Translations under genes and position numbers: made by a program | Notes under the pieces: generated by a model | Seen by the model: only the letters and a program-made list of their open reading frames with translations | Databases searched by the model: none | Told to the model about the DNA's origin: nothing | In this document: piece after piece, positions 1-5,150 of the stretch | How positions within the stretch are numbered: position 1 is the first letter of the stretch | Layout of the letters: each line of letters starts with the position of its first letter | Source of the DNA: Candidatus Aminicenantota bacterium | GTDB lineage: Bacteria > Acidobacteriota > Aminicenantia > UBA2199 | Reading direction: 5' to 3' | Assembly (NCBI GenBank): GCA_030671465.1 | Contig: DAOVIP010000140.1 | Location: 1-5,834 of the forward strand | DNA: 5,834 nt

Positions 1-53
1 AAAATCTAAAAATAAAAAATGAATGGCATGTTGAGTAAACTTTTCAAATCAGG
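1..53 (-). other. AT-rich tail after the outer-membrane protein gene
   Basis: The 53 bases after the stop codon of the metallopeptidase-like gene are T-rich on the minus strand (ATTTTTTATTTTT at about 8-20), but no stable GC stem precedes the T runs. It may be part of a terminator, but I cannot support one. No gene is visible. Confidence 0.3.
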
Positions 54-2822
54 TTAAAAGGATTCACCGATTCTCAGATAGAAGATGGGTTCGTGAGAGG
101 GATTCCGGCCGATGGCCACTCCCCCGGAAATGGTTACCCGCCCTCCCAAAAATAAAACCATATTCAGCTCTGTTCCCAAGGAGTAGGCGGGATTTATCTG
201 TCTTTCATCTTCCCACATGTTTCCGATATCAACAAATACCGATATATAGAACCTTTCCACGCGCTGGGAAATAAAGATTGATCTTTCCATTTTTGCCAGG
301 GTTAAACGGTATTCCAGATTCAGCAGGAAACCACCGGTACCGCTAAAATATCCGGAAGGATATCCTCTCATCAGATTAAATATGCTCCCACCGGCAATAT
401 GATAGTCCATTTTCGAACTGGCACCGCCCATATAAATGTCTCTTTTCCCCTGTCCCCATGAATCACTGATTCCCAGACGGAGGGCCAGGACATTGGGTTT
501 GGAAAAGGTGATGTATTGCTTGTATTCCAGGGCCAGTGTGTTTAAATCAAAGTCACTCCCCATGAATTCAAAATCCCTTGAATAGGTTATTGACAATGCC
601 AGGCCATCGGTCTGGGAAAAGGAATCATAATAGCGTTTTGCAGAGTTAAAAAGAAATCCCAGTTTCAGGCCATTCAGATTCAAATGGAATTTCTGGTCAG
701 GAGAAAAATATTTTTCTGTGATTCTTTCGAAATGAATATTGGAATAAAAATGGGATTGATACTTTTCTGAATAAATCAAAGGATAAATGCACACCAGCTC
801 CAGCAGCCTTGTTGAGTAGTAATATTCTTCATTGTTTTCACCCCGGTTAAGATCGGTAAAATCGATGGCATTGAGTATCAGGGTCGGATACATTCCTTCA
901 AAGGTATATTTGAAACTGAGGTTGACGGAATCGGTAATAAAACCGTAAAATCCCTGAAAGGTGAATGTATGATTGGAGGGGACATCATTGCCGGATATGA
1001 TGATTCCAGGTTGAATTTCATTGCCGGCATATCGAAAATTGAAATTCAGGTATTTAGGTAGCAAGTCTCTCCAAACGTTATATTTTTTTTCTTTTAGGGG
1101 TGTAGGGGTTGTTTCCCTTTCCACCGATTGATTTGAGTTCTTCAGGATTAAGTCCTCTTTTTTTAAATCGGATAGGTCCAGCAGTCCCAGGTTGTATCCA
1201 CTGGCATCATAATAGGTGAGTAAAACCTCCTTTGGGTCCGGCAATATAGTGAAATATCGAATAGCAGGCAATCCGCTTTTTGTGAACACAACCGCACGCC
1301 CGGATTTCAGGTTGACCATTCCCAGCCGATAGTATTGTCGGTGTTCCGAGACAAAATAAATCTCATGATTGTTTTTCCATTGGGGGTAATAATTTTTTCC
1401 ATCATTGCTTACTAAAGTATTGATCAACTTACCTTCCAGATTGAACAGGGCGATTCCCCAGCTCTCGTTTCTCCTTTTTAAGGAAACGGCAATGGTATGA
1501 TGGTCAGGGGAAAGAGACAGAAATGACATTCCATCAAATCCTTTTGAAATGATTTTTTCATTACCTGTATTCAGGTTAAAAATCGCCAGATATGATTTGC
1601 TTTTTTTCCGCTTCACGCAAAAAATATTTTGACTGCCCGGGAATCGAACCGGGTAAGATAGCCTCTTGCCCTGGCTCAACCTTTTCAGCTGCTTTGCCTG
1701 CAGGTCAAACTGGTACAGGTCTGAAAATTTATAATATGCTTTGTAATAGTTGATAGCAGAAAAATAGATATTCTGATTCTGGGTGTTGAAGGACATTCCG
1801 TTTATGTTTGATTGGTTAAGCAATTTTTTTTTATGTCCGGTTTGCAGATTGATTTCCCAGATGCCCGGATAGTTCTCATAATTCTGATATACATAAAGAC
1901 ATCTGTTATGATCAATGACCAGGGGGAACTTCTTTGACATTCCACATCGGGTCAGGGGAGTGAGATTTTCGTTTAAGGCAGCAGTCTTTGATACCTTTAT
2001 GCTGTTTCTGAAATCATTCCAGAGAGGTGTTAACCATTTTTTAAAGAATCGCTTATACCGGTATGAGGATGAGAAATAAAAGAAGTTCCTGGCATAATAG
2101 CGGACCAATTCGGGTATTTTTTCTTCCCCGTATCGTTCAATTAAAAATTCGATGAATTTTGAACCAAAGAGGTATTTTGATTCCGGGCCGGGCCAGAAGG
2201 TTGGCTCCCCGGAAATGTCATGCCATCTGGGCACTGATTTGGTTCGGGCCATGTTTTCCATAATGATGGAATAATCCGGGGTATTTAACCGGCCTGCCGG
2301 ATTCAATCTGGATTCCCCGTATACCGCCATCCCTTCAAGCATCCAGGTAGGCGAGAAGATCATGGGATATAACAGAGGATTATGCCCCAATATATTTCGG
2401 AAAAAACGAATGAATCCGGATCCTGCACTTAGGTTGAAGACATGGGTGAGTTCGTGACTTAATATCAGTCGAATCCACTTCCGGCAATTGCCCAGTGTCG
2501 AATCCGGAGAGGGGTTGTACAGGTAGATGATGATCTGATTGAAAGGGAATATAGTGGCGCTTCCGTTTGATCTATCATAAACATCGGTGATCAATATCCT
2601 TATTTTTTCAGCTACCGGATTTCCCCAAAGAGACACAAGTTCCGGATAAAGTGAACGGGCGGTTTGTAAGGTAAAGGCGGCTTCTGCTGCGTAACCTTCC
2701 GGATATATGACAATAAAATTTTTTTCACTGATTTCTCTCCATTTTATTTCCGGGTGATATTTGGCAAGAAGAGGCAGCACCAGTAGTGGTGCTATCAGAA
2801 AAAGAATGACTCCTCTTTTCAC
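54..2822 (-). CDS. Secreted gluzincin-like metallopeptidase fused to TolB-like beta-propeller and Omp85-type outer-membrane barrel
   Basis: Predicted 922-residue outer-membrane protein with three parts. Residues 1-20 form a Sec signal peptide (MKRG, then a long Leu/Ile/Val core ending LLA). Residues about 21-284 resemble the peptidase MA-like fold: HELTH at 123-127 supplies two zinc ligands and the catalytic Glu, Glu163 in WMLEGMAVY is the likely third ligand, and a helical part contains YLFGSKFIEFLIERYG (217-232). Residues about 285-575 hold repeated units of the 'IWEINLQTGHKKKLL' kind, as in TolB/PD40 propellers. Residues about 590-922 alternate like beta strands, with RGYP at 819-822, FVDIGNMW at 863-870 and a C-terminal Phe, as in Omp85/BamA-type barrels. 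The GTG start at 2822 is chosen because it opens directly on the signal peptide. TTG at 2831 is the alternative, and neither has a clear Shine-Dalgarno. The open frame extends upstream to 3014, but only through trxB in another frame. The gene lies 16 bases after trxB, so co-transcription and coupled translation are likely. The substrate is unknown; similar proteins are often labelled Tol biopolymer transporter-like, which says little about function. Confidence 0.85.
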   Translation of the reverse strand: MKRGVILFLIAPLLVLPLLAKYHPEIKWREISEKNFIVIYPEGYAAEAAFTLQTARSLYPELVSLWGNPVAEKIRILITDVYDRSNGSATIFPFNQIIIYLYNPSPDSTLGNCRKWIRLILSHELTHVFNLSAGSGFIRFFRNILGHNPLLYPMIFSPTWMLEGMAVYGESRLNPAGRLNTPDYSIIMENMARTKSVPRWHDISGEPTFWPGPESKYLFGSKFIEFLIERYGEEKIPELVRYYARNFFYFSSSYRYKRFFKKWLTPLWNDFRNSIKVSKTAALNENLTPLTRCGMSKKFPLVIDHNRCLYVYQNYENYPGIWEINLQTGHKKKLLNQSNINGMSFNTQNQNIYFSAINYYKAYYKFSDLYQFDLQAKQLKRLSQGKRLSYPVRFPGSQNIFCVKRKKSKSYLAIFNLNTGNEKIISKGFDGMSFLSLSPDHHTIAVSLKRRNESWGIALFNLEGKLINTLVSNDGKNYYPQWKNNHEIYFVSEHRQYYRLGMVNLKSGRAVVFTKSGLPAIRYFTILPDPKEVLLTYYDASGYNLGLLDLSDLKKEDLILKNSNQSVERETTPTPLKEKKYNVWRDLLPKYLNFNFRYAGNEIQPGIIISGNDVPSNHTFTFQGFYGFITDSVNLSFKYTFEGMYPTLILNAIDFTDLNRGENNEEYYYSTRLLELVCIYPLIYSEKYQSHFYSNIHFERITEKYFSPDQKFHLNLNGLKLGFLFNSAKRYYDSFSQTDGLALSITYSRDFEFMGSDFDLNTLALEYKQYITFSKPNVLALRLGISDSWGQGKRDIYMGGASSKMDYHIAGGSIFNLMRGYPSGYFSGTGGFLLNLEYRLTLAKMERSIFISQRVERFYISVFVDIGNMWEDERQINPAYSLGTELNMVLFLGGRVTISGGVAIGRNPSHEPIFYLRIGESF

Positions 2823-2838
2823 TGAATGCAAAATTTTT

Positions 2839-3795
2839 TTATTTAGATAAACCGGTTTGATCAAGTAATATGTTTTCCAGATAGCGTTCGGCATCCATGG
2901 CTGCCATACAACCGCTTCCGGCTGCAGTGATGGCCTGACGGTAACGAGAATCCTGGACATCACCACAAGCGAAGACTCCGGACAGATTGGTTGCTGTAAG
3001 CCGGGATTTATCATTGGAACTGATGATATATCCCTTTTTATCCATATTTATTTGACCTTTAAATAAGTCTGTATTGGGGGTGTGGCCAATAGCCATGAAA
3101 ACACCATCCAGTTTCAGTTCAAATAGTTTATTGGTTTTGGTATTTTTAAGACGGATTCCGGAGACCAGGTTTTCTCCCAGAATGTCATCCACTATCGAAT
3201 CCAGAACAAACTCAATTTTAGGGTTTTTCTCTGCTCTGGAAACCATAATTTTGGAGGCCCGGAAAGCATCCCGGCGATGGATGAGATGCACTTTTTTGGC
3301 AAAACGGGTGAGAAAAATGGATTCCTCCATGGCACTGTCCCCGCCTCCCACCACAGCTACTGTTTTGTCTTTGAAAAAAAAGCCATCGCAGGTAGCGCAG
3401 GCACTTACGCCCCGTCCCATCAAGGCCCTTTCCCGTTTCAACCCAAGCAGGTTGGCGGTTGCGCCAGTTGCAATGATGACACAATTGGTCTCGTATTTAT
3501 TATTCTCCTCCCAGATGATTTTGTTGGAGCCGGATAGTTCAACTTTGGTGACATCCGCAGTTATATATTCAGTCCCGAAACGTTCTGCCTGGGCACGGAA
3601 TGCAGCCATTAGTTCCGGGCCCAGTATGCCGTCCTTGAAACCCGGGAAGTTTTCGACTTCACTGGTGATCATTAGTTGGCCACCGGACTGATACCCTTCA
3701 AAGAGAAGTGGCATCAGGTTTGCTCTGGCAGCATATATCGCAGCAGATAAACCGGCTGGCCCGGAACCAATAATGATAAGACTTTTCTTTTTCAT
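2839..3795 (-). CDS. trxB: Thioredoxin reductase (NADPH, FAD-dependent)
   Basis: Cytoplasmic flavoenzyme of 318 residues, the usual length for the low-molecular-weight bacterial family, which passes electrons from NADPH through FAD and a redox disulfide to thioredoxin. The N-terminal FAD-binding motif GSGPAG is at 10-15, and GGQL with ENFPGF follows at 38-53. The second FAD-side motif ATGA is at 109-112. The redox-active CATCD is at 133-137, so both catalytic cysteines are intact. The NADPH domain has GGGDSAMEE (150-158) and HRRDAFRASK (173-182), whose arginines select NADPH. AIGHTPNT is at 235-242, and the C-terminal FAD motif GVFACGDV with RQAITAAGSG occupies 273-295. The ATG at 3795 has GAGGTGA ten bases upstream (3806-3812) and a promoter at 3839-3867. 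It is the first gene of a probable two-gene unit with the outer-membrane metallopeptidase-like gene. The thioredoxin partner is not in the window. Nothing appears truncated or altered. Confidence 0.97.
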   Translation of the reverse strand: MKKKSLIIIGSGPAGLSAAIYAARANLMPLLFEGYQSGGQLMITSEVENFPGFKDGILGPELMAAFRAQAERFGTEYITADVTKVELSGSNKIIWEENNKYETNCVIIATGATANLLGLKRERALMGRGVSACATCDGFFFKDKTVAVVGGGDSAMEESIFLTRFAKKVHLIHRRDAFRASKIMVSRAEKNPKIEFVLDSIVDDILGENLVSGIRLKNTKTNKLFELKLDGVFMAIGHTPNTDLFKGQINMDKKGYIISSNDKSRLTATNLSGVFACGDVQDSRYRQAITAAGSGCMAAMDAERYLENILLDQTGLSK

Positions 3796-3838
3796 CGTAT
3801 AAAATTCACCTCACTTGAAAGGTTGGTTGAAGAATTGA

Positions 3839-3867
3839 ATTTTATTCCATGATGTATAAAATGTCAA
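3839..3867 (-). promoter_or_regulatory. Sigma-70-type promoter of trxB
   Basis: Read on the minus strand, TTGACA (3867-3862) and TAAAAT (3844-3839) are separated by exactly 17 bases. This is a perfect -35 box and a -10 box with one mismatch. Transcription would start near 3832, giving a leader of roughly 36 bases that contains the trxB ribosome binding site. No second minus-strand promoter is evident between trxB and the gene after it, so this one probably serves both. Confidence 0.8.
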
Positions 3868-3885
3868 ATAACAGAATGGCCGTAT

Positions 3886-3914
3886 TTGAAAATTAGCTGG
3901 TTTCGGCCTATAAT
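3886..3914 (+). promoter_or_regulatory. Sigma-70-type promoter of the 148-codon membrane protein gene, probably leaderless
   Basis: TTGAAA (3886-3891), a 17-base spacer and a perfect TATAAT (3909-3914) form a strong promoter. The -10 box ends only seven bases before the ATG at 3922, so the start site should fall at about 3920-3922 and the mRNA would begin at or next to the start codon. Its -35 box lies 18 bases from that of the divergent trxB promoter, so the two could interfere or share a regulator. Confidence 0.72.
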
Positions 3915-3921
3915 ATAAGCC
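3905..3921. promoter_or_regulatory. Imperfect palindrome covering the -10 box, possible operator
   Basis: The 17 bases GGCCTATAATATAAGCC form an inverted repeat centred on 3913: GGC pairs with GCC and TATA with TATA, with one mismatched pair between the arms. It contains the whole -10 element and ends at the base before the start codon, a position where a bound protein would block RNA polymerase. The AT-rich centre comes partly from the -10 box itself, so the symmetry may be partly fortuitous. No regulator is assigned. Confidence 0.35.
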
Positions 3922-4368
3922 ATGAATTATGTTTGGTATCACTTAAAAAACGATCCCAAATTTTGGATTAAAGTGGTGATCATTCCAGCGGTTCTGGCGG
4001 CTGCATTAATGGATTTTCTCTCACATATGTTTAAACCCCCAGGGGTATTTAATCTATGGTTTTTTAAAATAACCGTTGGTGTTGCGGTTTTGCTGGTCAT
4101 TGTTTATGGTATATATCTTTATATTAATCCCAGGAGAGAAAAAAAGGCGGTTGCGGATCAGGCTCTCTTTGAACGCCAGAGGGAAAGTGATTTCAGAAAG
4201 ATCATTGCCCAAAATCCCGGTTTTCAAACCTTTTGTTATACCTGCGTTCACTTCAACACTGAAATAAAAGCCTGCAGGCTGGATATCAGAAACCCGAAGG
4301 CCAGGGCCATGCCCTTAAATGATCGGTTCAAGTATTGTTTGTACTGGGAGTCGCTGAACCGATGCTGA
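3922..4368 (+). CDS. Small membrane protein with two N-terminal helices and a cytoplasmic four-cysteine domain
   Basis: Not a family I recognise. The product has 148 residues. Two hydrophobic segments (about 15-35 and 47-68) should cross the inner membrane as a hairpin. The basic PRREKK just after the second places the C-terminal half in the cytoplasm. A charged linker (about 71-95) leads to a compact domain with Cys105-x2-Cys108-x9-Cys118-x20-Cys139 in the contexts FCYTCVHF, ACRLD and KYCLYW. Cys148 is the last residue. The spacing suits a zinc site or an iron-sulfur cluster, but which metal, if any, cannot be read from sequence. The ATG at 3922 is the earliest possible start, because an in-frame TAA sits at 3916-3918. 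There is no Shine-Dalgarno and the -10 box is adjacent, so translation is probably leaderless. The next Met (residue 30) would destroy the first helix. The gene diverges from trxB; a redox link is conceivable but unproven. Confidence 0.75.
   Translation: MNYVWYHLKNDPKFWIKVVIIPAVLAAALMDFLSHMFKPPGVFNLWFFKITVGVAVLLVIVYGIYLYINPRREKKAVADQALFERQRESDFRKIIAQNPGFQTFCYTCVHFNTEIKACRLDIRNPKARAMPLNDRFKYCLYWESLNRC
4322..4363. repeat. 9-base perfect inverted repeat at the 3' end of the membrane protein gene
   Basis: ATCGGTTCA (4322-4330) and TGAACCGAT (4355-4363) are exact reverse complements separated by 24 bases, ending five bases before the end of the stop codon. The transcript could fold into a stem-loop here. 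No T run follows on either strand, so it does not look like a factor-independent terminator. A 3'-end protective hairpin is possible. A repeat of this size is also expected about once by chance in a window this long. Confidence 0.4.
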
Positions 4369-4383
4369 AAATCAAAAAATAAG

Positions 4384-4412
4384 TTGACAGAGAGCAGTTT
4401 TTATTTTATAAT
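4384..4412 (+). promoter_or_regulatory. Full-consensus sigma-70 promoter of the TetR-family gene
   Basis: TTGACA (4384-4389), a 17-base spacer and TATAAT (4407-4412) match the sigma-70 consensus at all twelve positions. The start site is expected at about 4419-4420, inside the palindrome at 4416-4426. The leader would be about 23 bases, just enough for the ribosome binding site. Such a strong promoter in front of a repressor gene fits tight autorepression. Confidence 0.85.
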
Positions 4413-4415
4413 AAT

Positions 4416-4426
4416 GAACACTGTTC
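4416..4426. promoter_or_regulatory. Palindromic candidate operator GAACACTGTTC
   Basis: A perfect 11-base palindrome (GAACA, C, TGTTC) sits three bases after the -10 box and spans the predicted transcription start of the TetR-family gene. TetR-family repressors are dimers, commonly bind short palindromes in their own promoters and often repress themselves, so the position and symmetry fit autoregulation. I found no second copy in the trxB divergent region or in the gap before feoB. Binding is inferred. Confidence 0.6.
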
Positions 4427-4442
4427 TTTTATGAGGTGATGG

Positions 4443-5066
4443 ATGCAGGTTAAAAAAAGAGAAATAATGAAAAAAATATTGAAAACCGCCAGGATTGAGT
4501 TTGAATTGCTGGGATTTGAAAAAACCACCATGCGCTCAGTTGCTAAAAAATCATCTATTACCACCAGTAATATTTATAACTATTTCAAAAATAAAGACAA
4601 ACTTTTTGTCGAAATCGTCAAGCCAACCCTCTCCAAGGTAACCCTGGCCTTGACCACTATGGAAAAGAAAAAGCTTACTCCCGATATTGATTTGCTGAGT
4701 TTTGGTTCCATGAAAAAACAGTTAGAAATAGCGATCCACTTTATTGATACCCATCGGCAGGACCTTAATTTAATTCTGTTTAAATCATATGGATCCAGTA
4801 TTCAGAATTTCAAGGAGGAATTTACCAATCGATATTCGGAAATTTTTATCAAGCAGTTGAAATATTTGGAAAAGACAGGATCTCACTTGAATACCCACAT
4901 ATCCCGCTTTTTTCTTCATAACCTGTGTTCTTTTTATGCCAATATTGTGGTTGAAATTATCATGCACGATATCTCTTATGAAAAAATGCGGGAATATTCG
5001 AGTGAATTTATGACATTTGTTTTTTACGGGCAACGGGCCCTGATCGGATTAAAAGATGCGGAATAA
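4443..5066 (+). CDS. TetR/AcrR-family transcriptional repressor
   Basis: Predicted cytoplasmic DNA-binding protein of 207 residues, typical for the family. The N-terminal three-helix DNA-binding domain covers about residues 7-55: ILKTARIEFELLGFEKTTMRSVAKKSSITTSNIYNYFKNKDKLF shows the family hallmarks in pieces, A16, F20, G24, T28-T29, the helix-turn-helix at about 29-48 and the IYNYF-x-x-K-x-x-L signature at 44-54. The remainder (about 70-205) is helical and poorly conserved, as expected for the dimerisation and ligand-binding domain, so the inducer cannot be predicted. The ATG at 4443 is preferred because GAGGTGAT (4433-4440) lies just before it. ATG at 4467 would also keep most of the DNA-binding domain. 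The gene has its own consensus promoter and a palindrome over the start site, so autorepression is likely. It precedes feoB by 84 bases on the same strand, which raises but does not prove a role in iron uptake control. Confidence 0.92.
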   Translation: MQVKKREIMKKILKTARIEFELLGFEKTTMRSVAKKSSITTSNIYNYFKNKDKLFVEIVKPTLSKVTLALTTMEKKKLTPDIDLLSFGSMKKQLEIAIHFIDTHRQDLNLILFKSYGSSIQNFKEEFTNRYSEIFIKQLKYLEKTGSHLNTHISRFFLHNLCSFYANIVVEIIMHDISYEKMREYSSEFMTFVFYGQRALIGLKDAE

Positions 5067-5150
5067 CGAATTAAAAAGTCATATTATACCGGCCTTATAT
5101 ATCGAAATAAAAATATATGGTTATGAAAGTGCCAGCCGTGAGGAATTGTT
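5067..5150 (+). other. TetR-feoB intergenic gap without clear signals
   Basis: The 84 bases are AT-rich and contain two short ATATAT runs (5097-5102 and 5113-5118) and several weak -10-like hexamers, none with a matching -35 box. I see no hairpin-plus-T-run terminator, no copy of the GAACACTGTTC palindrome and no recognisable Fur box. The simplest reading is a spacer within one transcript, but a weak feoB promoter cannot be excluded. Confidence 0.4.
5139..5143 (+). promoter_or_regulatory. Ribosome binding site that fixes the feoB start
   Basis: TGAGG lies seven bases before the ATG at 5151. The same bases contain an in-frame TGA (5139-5141), so the reading frame cannot begin further upstream. 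Together these make ATG 5151 the start. The other ATGs nearby (5117, 5123) are in a different frame. Confidence 0.8.

Noticed and set aside
1..53. Factor-independent terminator for the minus-strand unit.
   Set aside because: There are T runs, but I could not find a convincing stem in front of them.
1630..1665. On the minus strand, CCCGGTTCGATTCCCGGG looks like the T arm and 3' end of a tRNA gene or an integrase attachment site.
   Set aside because: The loop would need eight bases instead of seven to pair the stem. No matching acceptor, D or anticodon arms lie upstream, and the bases are coding for an ordinary propeller segment (YPVRFPGSQNIF).
2823..3014. Longer version of the outer-membrane protein gene starting at ATG 3014.
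   Set aside because: The extra 64 codons overlap trxB in another frame, put a non-signal sequence before the clear signal peptide and lack a ribosome binding site.
3074..3691. Plus-strand open frame of 205 codons opposite trxB, with shorter open frames at 3218-3484 and 3277-3537.
   Set aside because: They are shadows of the strongly conserved trxB. Their products show no recognisable domain, and no ribosome binding site supports them.
4054..4267. Short open frames on both strands inside the membrane protein gene.
   Set aside because: Each overlaps the better-supported 148-codon gene with its own promoter and cysteine pattern, and neither has a plausible start signal.
4785..5033. Minus-strand open frame of 82 codons opposite the TetR-family gene.
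   Set aside because: It lies wholly antisense to a clear TetR-family coding region, with no domain or start signal.
5097..5118. Repeated ATATAT runs before feoB as a possible Fur box or regulator site.
   Set aside because: They are simple AT-rich sequence and do not resemble the Fur consensus or the GAACACTGTTC palindrome.
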